DNA from: CAWINX01 sp963837585
GTDB lineage: Bacteria; Actinomycetota; Thermoleophilia; Solirubrobacterales; 70-9
Direction: 5' to 3'
DNA: 64,000 nt
NCBI GenBank assembly: GCA_963837585.1
Contig: CAWINX010000003.1
Coordinates: forward strand, 806,001 to 870,000
In this document: one piece after another, positions 17,818 through 25,892 of the stretch
Position numbering within the stretch: position 1 is the stretch's first letter
Layout: every line of letters begins with the position of its first letter
Program-made: the position numbers and the translations under genes
Notes under the pieces: model-generated
What the model was told of the DNA's origin: nothing
The model's database searches: none
The model's input: only the letters and a program-made list of their open reading frames with translations

Positions 17818-19233
17818 TCAGGCCGGGGCGCCGGCGGTGCTGGCCGCTTCTTCGAGCGCCGCCAAGGACTCGGTGATCCCGTTGGAGATCACCTCGATGT
17901 CCTCCATCGAGTCGTAGTCGGCGAGCAGGCCGAAGTCGACCTTGCCGTTGTAGCTCATGATCGCGATCGCCAGCGCGTGGTTCTCCGGCAGGAAGGCGAT
18001 CGGGACGACCTCCTCCAGCTCTCTGCCCAGAACGTAGAGGGGGATCTGCGGCCCCGGCACGTTGGTGACGATCGTGTTGAAGAGGCGGGTGGAGAAGTTG
18101 ATCCGGGAGGCCTGCGCGAGCAGGGTCGGCGGGGCGAAGTCGTTGAAGCGGGAGATCACCTCGGCGCCCAGGGCCTGCTTGGAGCGCTTCATTCCCTCCA
18201 TCCCCTCGCTGACCACGCGCAGCCTGCGCACCGGGTCCTCGATGTAGACGGGCAGCGGCCCGCGCATCGCCGCGATCCGGTTGCCGAGGTCGCCGTGCTC
18301 GTCCTCGCCGCGGATCGAGACCGGCACCAGAGCGCGCAGCTCCAGCCCTTCCGTGCGGATGCCGCGCCCATGCAGCCAGTCGCGCAGCGCGCCGGTCACC
18401 ACGGCGAGCACGACGTCGTTGACGGTTCCTCCCAGCGCGTTCTTGATCCGTTTGAAGGTGGCCAAATCGGAGCGCGCCCAGACAAAGCGACGGTGCGGCC
18501 CGATCTGGCAGTTCAACGGCACGTGGGGAGCCGGGTCCGCGAAGGCGCCGATCACCTCGCCGACCGCCTCCAGGGCATCGGCCGCTTTGCGCGCTGCTGC
18601 CTCGGGATGCTTCAACGCTTCGACCGCGCGCTCCACCAGGCCCACCGGCGTCGCCGCCAGGTCGCTGACGCCGCGGGTCATCAGGTCGGTGGTGGAGGGT
18701 TGCGGGTGCGGCGACCAGTTGTCCTCGGCGATCGCGGGCTCGGGCACCGGCTCGAGGTCGAACAAGACGGTCCCGATGTCGACCCCGGAGATCCCGTCGA
18801 CCATCGCGTGATGGGTCTTGGTGAGGATCGCGAAGCGGTCGCGCTCCAGGCCCTGGACCAGCCACAGCTCCCAGAGCGGCTTGGAGCGGTCGAGCTGCTG
18901 CGAGAAGACCCGCCCGACCAGGCGTTTCAGCTCCTCCTCGCCTCCCGGTTCCGGCAGCGCGGTGTGGCGGATGTGGTAGGTGAGGTTGAAGTTGACGTCG
19001 TCCGCCCAGAGCGGCCGCCCGGCCTCCAGCGGCGGCACGACCAGGCGCTGGCGGAAGCGCGGCACCTGGCTCAGCCGCCCGCGGACGTGCTCGACCAGGT
19101 CGACGTAGCGCGGCGGCGGTCCCTCGAAGACCAGGACCGCGCCGACGTGCATGTGGCTGGCCGAGGTCTCGTTGGTCAGAAACGAGGCGTCGACGGCCGT
19201 CAGCCGGTCAAGGTGTCCACCATTGGTGCTCAA
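17818..19233 (-). CDS. WS/DGAT wax ester synthase/diacylglycerol acyltransferase family
   Basis: A 471-residue acyltransferase that would esterify fatty alcohols or diacylglycerol with acyl-CoA, typical of lipid-storing actinobacteria. The active-site motif HHxxxDG appears in THHAMVDGISG; downstream are GGTVNDVVLAVVTGALRDWL, the family motif NDVVLA, and VTNVPGPQIPLY near the C-terminus. The opening LDRLTAVDASFL is the conserved start of the family and fixes the TTG at 19233. It is divergent from ispH with only 24 bp between starts. Whether it makes wax ester, triacylglycerol or another ester cannot be told from sequence. Confidence 0.88.
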   Translation of the reverse strand: MSTNGGHLDRLTAVDASFLTNETSASHMHVGAVLVFEGPPPRYVDLVEHVRGRLSQVPRFRQRLVVPPLEAGRPLWADDVNFNLTYHIRHTALPEPGGEEELKRLVGRVFSQQLDRSKPLWELWLVQGLERDRFAILTKTHHAMVDGISGVDIGTVLFDLEPVPEPAIAEDNWSPHPQPSTTDLMTRGVSDLAATPVGLVERAVEALKHPEAAARKAADALEAVGEVIGAFADPAPHVPLNCQIGPHRRFVWARSDLATFKRIKNALGGTVNDVVLAVVTGALRDWLHGRGIRTEGLELRALVPVSIRGEDEHGDLGNRIAAMRGPLPVYIEDPVRRLRVVSEGMEGMKRSKQALGAEVISRFNDFAPPTLLAQASRINFSTRLFNTIVTNVPGPQIPLYVLGRELEEVVPIAFLPENHALAIAIMSYNGKVDFGLLADYDSMEDIEVISNGITESLAALEEAASTAGAPA

Positions 19234-19257
19234 GGGTTCAACGGTACCCTGTCGCTC

Positions 19258-20223
19258 ATGCCCAGCACCACCACTTCCGCTCCCAGCAAGGTCCTTCTCG
19301 CCGCCCCGCGCGGGTACTGCGCCGGGGTCGACCGCGCCGTGCAGACGGTCGAGCGGGCGCTCGAGCTGCACGGGGCGCCGGTCTACGTGCGCAAGGAGAT
19401 CGTCCACAACAAGCACGTCGTCGAGGAGCTCTCCAAGCGCGGCGCGATCTTCGTCGAGGAGGAGACCGAGGTGCCGGAGGGCGAGATGGTCGTCTTCTCC
19501 GCCCACGGCGTCGCCCCGGCGGTCCACGACAATGCCGCCGCCCGCCACCTGCGCACGATCGACGCCACCTGCCCGCTGGTCACCAAGGTCCACGTCGAGG
19601 CGCGCCGCTTCGCCGCCGACGGCTACACGATCGTGATGATCGGCCACGAGGGCCACGAGGAGGTCGAGGGGACGACCGGCGAGGCGCCGGACAGCATCGT
19701 CTTGGTGCAGACCGCCGAGGAGGTCGACTCGCTGGAGGTCGAGGACCCCGAGCGGGTCGCCTTCATCACCCAGACGACCCTCTCGGTCGACGAGACGGCC
19801 GAGATCATCGCCGCCCTGCGCAGCCGCTTCCCGGCGATCACCAGCCCCAAGTCAGACGACATCTGTTACGCGACGACCAACCGCCAGATCGCCGTCAAGC
19901 AGCTCGCCCGCGAGTGCGACCTCGTCCTCGTGATCGGCTCGACCAACTCCTCCAACTCCAACCGCCTGGTCGAGGTCGCCCGCGAGCACGGCGCCGCCTC
20001 CCACCTGATCGACAACCACACCCAGGTCGAGGAGGGGTGGCTGGAAGGGATCGAGACGGTCGGCATCACCTCCGGAGCGAGCGCCCCCGAGGAGCTGGTC
20101 GAGCAGCTGGTCGACTTCTTCCGCGAGCGCGGCGCCGACGACGTCTCCGAGCTGCGCACCGTCCACGAGGACGTGCGCTTCATGCTGCCGAAGAAGATTC
20201 GCGAGGCCCAGGCCGCGGTGTAG
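19258..20223 (+). CDS. ispH: 4-hydroxy-3-methylbut-2-enyl diphosphate reductase
   Basis: Last enzyme of the MEP isoprenoid pathway, reducing HMBPP to IPP and DMAPP with a 4Fe-4S cluster. The 321-residue protein has the three cluster cysteines in RGYCAGVDRA, DATCPLVTK and DICYATTNRQ, together with conserved VFSAHG, GHEGHEE and TQTTLS segments and the C-terminal substrate motif in IGSTNSSNSNRL. The start is ATG 19258. It ends into a strong bidirectional hairpin. It depends on Fe-S clusters, which the suf genes a few kb away would supply. Confidence 0.95.
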   Translation: MPSTTTSAPSKVLLAAPRGYCAGVDRAVQTVERALELHGAPVYVRKEIVHNKHVVEELSKRGAIFVEEETEVPEGEMVVFSAHGVAPAVHDNAAARHLRTIDATCPLVTKVHVEARRFAADGYTIVMIGHEGHEEVEGTTGEAPDSIVLVQTAEEVDSLEVEDPERVAFITQTTLSVDETAEIIAALRSRFPAITSPKSDDICYATTNRQIAVKQLARECDLVLVIGSTNSSNSNRLVEVAREHGAASHLIDNHTQVEEGWLEGIETVGITSGASAPEELVEQLVDFFRERGADDVSELRTVHEDVRFMLPKKIREAQAAV

Positions 20224-20315
20224 GCGGAGGTGGGGGCCTCCCCGCCGGACAAATGCCGGCCTAATGAGGCCGGCATTTTGAGTATCCGCCCGTCGGGAAG
20301 GCCCCCACCTCCGCC
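20223..20315. terminator. Nested inverted repeat: bidirectional terminator inside a longer palindrome
   Basis: Between the convergent ispH and thioredoxin-fold genes lies an 11-bp perfect stem, AAATGCCGGCC (20251-20261) and GGCCGGCATTT (20268-20278), with a TAATGA loop and T/A runs on both sides, a classical bidirectional terminator. It is enclosed by 16-bp perfect arms, GGCGGAGGTGGGGGCC (20223-20238) and its complement (20300-20315). Between arms and stem the two sides remain similar, so the whole 93 bp is one imperfect palindrome. Confidence 0.8.
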
Positions 20316-20319
20316 TCTA

Positions 20320-21142
20320 CTACGGAAGGCCCGCCGCGAAGCTGACCGACCAGAGCTGCAGGCCGGGGGAGGGCTTCAGGGTGAGGGCGTGGCGCTCGTG
20401 GCGTTCGTGTTCGGCCAGCGCGTAGAGAGCCGGCGCCGTCGATCTCGACCGGTGGGCGAGGGTCACCGTCGAGAGTGACCGCGATCTCGCCCTTGCCCTC
20501 GACGGTCGCGTAGACGCCGCCGGCCTCGTAGGGGACTTCGAGTTCGTCGCCGTCCTCGCCCGCCGTCCACGGCCGCTCCCAAGAGCCGCCCGGGAAGACC
20601 TCCTGGCTCGGGGCCATCACCCGTGCGTTCGGCGCGTCGGTGGGGCGCAGCGGCGCCATCGGCGCCGGCAGGTCGCGCAGCGCGTCCAGCTCGCGCAGCT
20701 CGGCCTGGATCGCCTCCTCGCTCGCCAGGTACTCGCCCTCGCCGAAGTGGGCCCAGCGCAGGACGCCCCCCATTCCCCAGAGGAAGAGGCTCGGCCAGCC
20801 GTTGCAGCCGTAGTCGTGCCAGAGGGTGCGGTCGGCGTCGATCGCGACCGGGAACTCGACGCCGAGCCGCGCCAGCCCCGTCGCGACCGTGTCGCGGTCC
20901 ATGCCGAACGGAAAGCGGGGCGCCTGGACGCCGATCACGCCGAGACCGTCGTCGCGGTAGCGGCGGTGCCACTCCGACACGTAGGGGAGCGTCCGCACGC
21001 TGTTCAGCTGGGCGAAGTCGAGGAAGTGGACCAGCGCCGGCCCGCCCGCGGTCAGCGCCGGCATCGAAGCGGGGGCCTCACCGATCCACTCGATTCCGGG
21101 CGGCAGGTCGGGGGCGGCGATGTCGTCTTGTTCAGGGCGCAT
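20320..21142 (-). CDS. Thioredoxin-fold protein lacking the redox CxxC, one frameshift
   Basis: About 273 residues. The thioredoxin-like core resembles the DipZ/AhpC type (VHFLDFAQLNSVRTLPYVSEW), but the site that normally carries CxxC reads LNSV, so it cannot act as a dithiol oxidoreductase there. The cis-Pro loop is present (NGWPSLFLW). The C-terminal half is a beta domain. Near 20429 the frame breaks; the correct frame ends LWSVSFAAGLP with a stop at 20320-20322, which gives a whole-codon length after removing one base. It is transcribed toward the nested terminator. Role unknown; a structural or binding function is inferred. Confidence 0.7.
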
Positions 21143-21205
21143 TGGCGGGGGTGCGGCACGTTATCCTGGGCCGCCCCCCGGATAGGCGAACCAAGGAGGA
21201 GTCAA

Positions 21206-21829
21206 GTGAGCAACGACGTCTGGCAGAGGATCGAGGAGGCCCGCACCCGCTGGAACGTGCTCGAGCACCCCTTCTACCAGCGCTGGTCCGCCGGCGAGCT
21301 GAGCCGTGAGGAGCTGGCCGAGTACTCCGGCCAGTACCGCCACGCGACCGCGGCGATCGCCCAGCTCAGCGCCGACGTCGCCGAGTCCGCCCCCGAGGCC
21401 GAGCGCGCCGAGCTGCGTCGCCACGCCGCGGAGGAGGAGGCTCACATCGCCCTCTGGGACGGCTTCGTCGATGCGGTCGGCGGCGAGGTTGCCGCCGCCC
21501 CCACGGCGGAGACGAAGGAGTGCGTCGAGGCCTGGACGGCCGCCGACGGACGCCTCGCCCAGCTGGTTCGCCTCTACGCGATCGAGAGCGGCCAGCCCGC
21601 CATCTCCCGGACCAAGCGGGAGGGCCTCGCAGCCCACTATGGGATCGGCGACGGGCCGGGCAACGAGTACTTCCGGGTCCACGAGCACGCCGACGTCGAG
21701 CACGCGGCCGAGGGCCGCTCGCTGATCGAGGCTCACCTCGCCGGCGCCGACCCCGACGAGCTGGTCGCGGCGGCCGAGTCGGCCTTCAAGGCGAACTGGC
21801 GCCTGCTCGATGGGGTCACGCCCTGCTGA
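21206..21829 (+). CDS. CADD/TenA-PqqC-like di-iron protein
   Basis: A 207-residue all-helical haem-oxygenase-like protein starting at GTG 21206 behind a strong AAGGAGGAG site. Di-metal ligand positions of the CADD family are visible: Glu and His in AEEEAHIALWDGF, Glu in YAIESGQPA, and the H-x3-D-x2-H pattern in VHEHADVEH. Chlamydial CADD and its relatives make para-aminobenzoate for folate from their own Tyr, with a nearby Lys; here YSGQYRHAT and SRTKREG supply candidates. Family membership is well supported by the ligand pattern; pABA synthesis is inference. The 3' end overlaps a small membrane-protein gene. Confidence 0.75.
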   Translation: MSNDVWQRIEEARTRWNVLEHPFYQRWSAGELSREELAEYSGQYRHATAAIAQLSADVAESAPEAERAELRRHAAEEEAHIALWDGFVDAVGGEVAAAPTAETKECVEAWTAADGRLAQLVRLYAIESGQPAISRTKREGLAAHYGIGDGPGNEYFRVHEHADVEHAAEGRSLIEAHLAGADPDELVAAAESAFKANWRLLDGVTPC

Positions 21830-22001
21830 TCGCATAGTCGGGATCGCCCTCGGCATCGCCCTCGGGGTGGCGATCGTCGTCGTCTTCGTCTTCTTCGGCA
21901 GCGAGGGAACGATCGATTCGCCCAGGGTGAATTCAGGACAGGGGGCGGCGCAGACCAGAACCGCCCCGCCGGCGCCCCCGGCGGGCCGACCGGTGCGCTA
22001 G
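21810..22001 (+). CDS. Small single-pass membrane protein
   Basis: A 63-residue product with one strong hydrophobic helix (IVGIALGIALGVAIVVVFVFFG) and a short polar, proline-rich tail. The ATG at 21810 overlaps the CADD-like gene by 20 bp. No family recognised. It is followed after 9 bp by another small membrane protein and may belong to the cupredoxin/membrane cluster to 24.1 kb. Confidence 0.5.
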   Translation: MGSRPADRIVGIALGIALGVAIVVVFVFFGSEGTIDSPRVNSGQGAAQTRTAPPAPPAGRPVR

Positions 22002-22010
22002 GTTCAGGCC

Positions 22011-22253
22011 ATGCCCGAGGTGCTGCTGGCCGCGGTCCCGCTGATCCTCTTGGTCGGCTCGCTTTTGCTGGGCCGCTACCCCGGTCATCGCACAATCGTG
22101 CGGTTGTCGGAGCGGATCGTCACCCGCCGTCACCGCAGAACTCCCAGGCCGGCGAGGACGCGACGGCCGACGCCGCCGCGCCGCTTTGCCCCCAGCGGCG
22201 GCCTCCTGCTTGCCTGTGGGATCGCCACTCGCCCACCGCCGCTCTCGCTCTAG
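22011..22253 (+). CDS. Small membrane protein with RYPG motif
   Basis: Eighty residues: one N-terminal membrane helix (LLAAVPLILLVGSLLLG) followed by RYPGHRTIVRL and a very basic Arg/Pro-rich tail (PRRFAPSGGLLLACG). I have the impression of similar small proteins in actinobacterial metal or membrane gene clusters, but I cannot name a family. It precedes the cupredoxin-like gene with an 82-bp gap that contains a hairpin. Confidence 0.5.
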   Translation: MPEVLLAAVPLILLVGSLLLGRYPGHRTIVRLSERIVTRRHRRTPRPARTRRPTPPRRFAPSGGLLLACGIATRPPPLSL

Positions 22254-22270
22254 CGACCTGAACGGTTTAC

Positions 22271-22286
22271 GCGGCCAACCGGCCGC
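22271..22286. repeat. Short hairpin upstream of the cupredoxin-like gene
   Basis: GCGGCC-AACC-GGCCGC forms a 6-bp stem with a 4-nt loop, followed by GGGAAATTT. It could be a weak terminator for the small membrane genes or a 5' leader structure of the cupredoxin-like gene starting at 22336. Confidence 0.35.
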
Positions 22287-22335
22287 GGGAAATTTGCGCG
22301 GGCAGACGCTCGCGCGATGAGCGAGGAGTGTGAGC

Positions 22336-22725
22336 ATGAAAGGCAATACCGCACGCGTAGTGGGCGGGATCCTGATCATCGTCGTGGCGATCGTCCTGCT
22401 GGTGGTCCTGAAGAACAACGGCAGCGACAACGGCGGCAGTACGACGAGCAATGCCGCGGTTGGCGCGGTCCCGACGATCGTCGTCAAGAACGGCAAGCCG
22501 GTCGGCGGCATCAGGGAGTTGACGTACTGCAAGGGAGACCAGATCCGCTTCCAGGTGGACTCCGACGTCAGCGACGAGATCCACGTCCACGGCTATGACC
22601 TGATGAAGGACGTCAAGGCCGGCGGCTCGGTCAGGTTCGATTTCCCGGCCGACCTGGAGGGCGTCTTCGAAGCGGAGTTGGAGGGTCGCAAAGAGCAGAT
22701 CATCGAGCTGCGGGTAAACCCGTGA
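22336..22725 (+). CDS. Membrane-anchored cupredoxin-like protein
   Basis: A 129-residue protein with an N-terminal signal-anchor (VVGGILIIVVAIVLLVVL), a Ser/Asn/Gly linker and an extracytoplasmic beta domain (TIVVKNGKPVGGIRELTYCKGDQIRFQVDSDVSDEIHVHGYD, then GVFEAELEGRKEQIIELRV) that matches the cupredoxin-like fold of EfeO-type proteins. The HVHGYD strand supplies potential metal-binding His, but the full blue-copper ligand set (H, C, H, M near the C-terminus) is not evident. It overlaps the large membrane protein by 4 bp, so the two probably function together. Confidence 0.65.
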   Translation: MKGNTARVVGGILIIVVAIVLLVVLKNNGSDNGGSTTSNAAVGAVPTIVVKNGKPVGGIRELTYCKGDQIRFQVDSDVSDEIHVHGYDLMKDVKAGGSVRFDFPADLEGVFEAELEGRKEQIIELRVNP

Positions 22726-24116
22726 CCTTCCTGCCCTTCGCGCACGCCCTGGTCGCGCGCCAGGATCTGCCGATCCCGGCGTGGCTGTTTGCCTGGGGGG
22801 CGTCGATCGTCCTGATCGTCTCCTTCTTCGCGCTCTCGGTCGCCTGGCGCACGCCCCGCCTCGAGGAGGAGCGCTGGCGCCCTCTCGGGGCGGGGCTCTC
22901 GCGCGTCCTGCTCAGCCCGCCGGCGCAGGCGCTCTACGGCGCGGTGGGGGTCTTCCTGCTCGGCGTCGCCATCTATGCGGGCCTTCACGGCACCGAGGCG
23001 CCCGACCGGAACTTCGCGCTGACCTTCCTCTTCGTCACCGCCTGGCTTGGGTTCCCGGTGCTCAGCGTCGTCTTCGGCGACGTCTTTCGCCCGTTCAACC
23101 CATGGCGGGCGATCGGGCGGGCGGTGGGGGGGACCTTCAGGTCGCTCGTCGGCCAGTCGCCGGCGCACCTCGCCTATCCCGAGGCGGTGGGTCGCTGGCC
23201 CGCCGCAATCGGCCTGCTCGCCTTCGTCTGGCTGGAGGTCGTCTACGGGACCAGCGGCGGTGTTGCGGTCGGCCTCTCACCGCACGCCGCCGGGGTCGCC
23301 GCCATCGCCTACAGCGCCTACACGCTGGCGATGATGGCGCTGTTCGGCGTCGAGAAGTGGTGCCGGACGGGCGAGGTCTTCTCGGTCTACTTCGGGATGT
23401 TCTCCCAGCTTGGCTGCTTCGAGGCCAGGGACGGTCGGCTGGGGGTGAGGCGGCCGCTGACCGCCGCCGGGCGCTGGGCGACCGTGCCCGGCTCGCTCGC
23501 CGTGGTGGTCGCCTCGATCGCCTCGACCAGCTTCGACGGCGCCCAGGAGGGGGCGTTCAAGAGCGCGATAGAGAGCGTCTTCAACCGGTTGGTCAGCGCC
23601 GGGATGTCGCCCACCGGCTCCCTGCGCCTCACCGACACGATCTTCATGGCGCTGTGCTTCGTGGGGGTGGGGCTGGTCTACCTGATCGGGGTCCGGGGAA
23701 TGGAGACGGTGCGCGGGGCGCCGCCGCTTCGCAAGCTTCGAACCGGCTTCGCGCACACGTTGATCCCGATCGCCTTCGCCTACCTCGTCGCCCACTACTT
23801 CAGCCTCGTCGTCTTCCAGGAGCAGGCGCAGTTCACCTACCTGCTCTCCGATCCGCTCGGGACCGCGACCACCGACCTCTTCGGCACCGCCTCCAGCGGG
23901 ATCGACTTCGGAGTCCTCGGCGCCAACGCGATCTGGTACGTCCAGGTGGGGGCGCTGGTGGTCGGTCACGTCGTCGGGCTCACCCTCGCCCACGACCGCG
24001 CCGTCGCCTACTGGGGCGACTACCGCCAGGCTTCCCGATCTCAGTACTGGATGCTGGCGGTGATGGTCGCCTTCACCTGCTTCGGCCTCTACCTGCTCTC
24101 GGTGGCCAACGCGTGA
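22722..24116 (+). CDS. Polytopic membrane protein (annotated elsewhere as fenitrothion hydrolase-like)
   Basis: A 464-residue protein with roughly ten hydrophobic helices, opening with FLPFAHALVARQDLPIPAWL, followed by the first helix (FAWGASIVLIVSFFALSVAW), and containing VVFGDVFRPFNPWRAIGRAV and YLVAHYFSLVVFQEQ. Conserved His, Asp and Arg near membrane boundaries could bind metal, but this is speculation. From memory, similar actinobacterial proteins carry the name fenitrothion hydrolase; sequence alone gives no support for that activity. The 4-bp overlap with the cupredoxin-like gene argues for a joint metal- or redox-related role. The 3' end overlaps the convergent MFS gene by 28 bp. Confidence 0.6.
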   Translation: MTFLPFAHALVARQDLPIPAWLFAWGASIVLIVSFFALSVAWRTPRLEEERWRPLGAGLSRVLLSPPAQALYGAVGVFLLGVAIYAGLHGTEAPDRNFALTFLFVTAWLGFPVLSVVFGDVFRPFNPWRAIGRAVGGTFRSLVGQSPAHLAYPEAVGRWPAAIGLLAFVWLEVVYGTSGGVAVGLSPHAAGVAAIAYSAYTLAMMALFGVEKWCRTGEVFSVYFGMFSQLGCFEARDGRLGVRRPLTAAGRWATVPGSLAVVVASIASTSFDGAQEGAFKSAIESVFNRLVSAGMSPTGSLRLTDTIFMALCFVGVGLVYLIGVRGMETVRGAPPLRKLRTGFAHTLIPIAFAYLVAHYFSLVVFQEQAQFTYLLSDPLGTATTDLFGTASSGIDFGVLGANAIWYVQVGALVVGHVVGLTLAHDRAVAYWGDYRQASRSQYWMLAVMVAFTCFGLYLLSVANA

Positions 24117-25699
24117 CCGGCACCGGGGGTGTCCTCGGCGCGGTACTCGGCGAGGAGCCTTTCTTCCTCGTCCCTTTTCGGGAAGAGGAAGAAGACCAGC
24201 CCCGCGCCCAGCACGATCGCGACGATCCCGGCCGTGTAGGCCCACTGGTCGCCCTGCAGGAACGAGGTCTTCGCGGCGGCGATGATCTGGCTCGAGTGCC
24301 CCGGGTATTGCGAGGCGACGTTGGCGGCGCTGGAGAAGGATTTGGTCAGCTCGTTCTCGATGTTGTCGGTAATCGCCGCCTGATGGGGGGCGGAGGAGAT
24401 GGCGGCGTTGGCGGCCGCGGCGTAGCCGGCGGTGAGCAGGGCCCCGAGGATCGATTGCATGATCGCCCCGCCGAGGTCGCGCTGCAGGTCCGCGGTTCCG
24501 GAGGCCATGCCGGCTCGGGTGACGGGGACCGAGCTGGTCAACGAGTGAGAGGCGGGCGTGCCGGCGAAACCGACCCCCGCCCCGACGAGCGCGTAGGCCA
24601 GGGCGACCTTCCAGTAGGGGATGCCCTGCTTCCAGAGCAGCAGCATCGCGAGGAAGCCGAGCAGGCAGAATGCGTACCCGGTAAGCAGGGTGAAGCGCGC
24701 CCCCTTCGCCTCCACGATCTTCGCCGAGCGTGGCGCGACCAAGACCATGAAGATCGCCCCCGGCAGGATCGCCGCCCCGGCGCCCAGGGTCGAGTAGCCG
24801 AGCACGTTCTGGAGGAACTGCTGGCCGATGAACATCGCTCCCATCAGCGAGCCGAAGACGATGATCCCGGCGCAGGCGGCGACCCAAAAGACCCGCCGCC
24901 CGGCGATCTTGAGATCGTAGAGCGGCGAGCGCGCCCGGCGCTGGCGGATCACGAAGGCGACGCCCAGCGCCAACGCCACGACTCCCAGCTCCAGCGCCAC
25001 CATTCCCTTGCCGGGCGCCGATGCGATGTTGATCGCCATCACCAGGGCCCCGACCAGGAGGATCGAGAGGATGCCGCCGAGGTTGTCGACCGGCTCAGTC
25101 GTCTCGTTGACGTGCGCCGGCACGTAGCGCAGCGCCAGGAAGAGGGCGAGCAGGGCGAGCGGCAGGGTGACGAGGAACACCGACCCCCAGTCGAACTGGG
25201 TCAGCAGGGCGCCGGAGAGCAGCGGCCCGAGTGCCGCGATCGCTCCACCGATGCCCGACCACAGCGCGATCGATTTGGTTCGCGGGGGCCCCGACCACAG
25301 CGCCGTGATCAGGGCGAGGGTGGTCGGGAAGGCCATGCCGGCGGAGACTCCGCCGAGCACGCGGGCCGCGAAAAGGACCCCGATCGAGGGCGCGAACGCG
25401 GCGAGCAGGCAGGCGGGGATCGACAGCCCCATGCCGAGCGAAAGCATCATCTTGCGCCCGTAGCGGTCGCCAAGGGCGCCGAGGTAGAGGACGGACGCCG
25501 CCAGCCCCAGCGAGTAGCCGACCGCGACCAGGTCGAGCGCCGTCTGGCTGGCGTCGAACGCGTCGCCGATGTCGGGCAGCGCCACGTTGGCGACCGCGAG
25601 GTTGAGGTTCGCGACGGCGGCGACCAGGATCAGCGCGGTGAGGACCAGGCCGGCGCGCTCGGGGCGGGTGGATGGTTCTGCGGCCGGCACCGCTGTCAA
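24089..25699 (-). CDS. MFS multidrug exporter, DHA2 (14-TM) type
   Basis: A 536-residue proton-coupled exporter. The DHA2 signature is clear: NVALPDIGDAF in TM1, then WLVxxY-like LDLVAVGYSLGLAASVLYLGALGDRYGRKMM with the loop 2-3 motif GxLxDRxGRK, and motif C in GIGGAIAALGPLLSGALL. About 14 membrane helices can be traced, with an extra hairpin in the middle and a large extracytoplasmic loop near AAITDNIENELTKSF. The start is TTG 25699 or GTG 25690. No adjacent TetR regulator is present, so the substrate cannot be guessed. Confidence 0.88.
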   Translation of the reverse strand: MTAVPAAEPSTRPERAGLVLTALILVAAVANLNLAVANVALPDIGDAFDASQTALDLVAVGYSLGLAASVLYLGALGDRYGRKMMLSLGMGLSIPACLLAAFAPSIGVLFAARVLGGVSAGMAFPTTLALITALWSGPPRTKSIALWSGIGGAIAALGPLLSGALLTQFDWGSVFLVTLPLALLALFLALRYVPAHVNETTEPVDNLGGILSILLVGALVMAINIASAPGKGMVALELGVVALALGVAFVIRQRRARSPLYDLKIAGRRVFWVAACAGIIVFGSLMGAMFIGQQFLQNVLGYSTLGAGAAILPGAIFMVLVAPRSAKIVEAKGARFTLLTGYAFCLLGFLAMLLLWKQGIPYWKVALAYALVGAGVGFAGTPASHSLTSSVPVTRAGMASGTADLQRDLGGAIMQSILGALLTAGYAAAANAAISSAPHQAAITDNIENELTKSFSSAANVASQYPGHSSQIIAAAKTSFLQGDQWAYTAGIVAIVLGAGLVFFLFPKRDEEERLLAEYRAEDTPGAGHALATESR

Positions 25700-25741
25700 C
25701 GCTACTTCACTTCAGGGACTGCGTCGCCATACTCGCTGGCG

Positions 25742-25892
25742 ATGCTTCCCCTCGCCCACGTCGGCCACTGGCTCTGGGTGCTCTACGTCTTGCCGGTCCT
25801 GATCATCGTCTTCTCGATCGCCAAGACGACGATCTCCGAAAAGCGCAAGGCGCGGGAGGAAAAAGCTCCTCCGCCGGCGCGCCGACGCCTAG
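25742..25892 (+). CDS. Small membrane protein with basic tail
   Basis: As read, the frame runs on across the convergent sufD, but removing one A from the AAAAA run near 25863 restores a 49-residue protein ending REEKLLRRRADA with TAG at 25890-25892. It starts MLPLAHVGHWLWVLYVLPVLIIVFSIAK, one membrane helix, and has a Lys/Arg-rich cytoplasmic tail. No function can be assigned. It is divergent from the MFS gene by 42 bp and overlaps the sufD stop. Confidence 0.5.
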
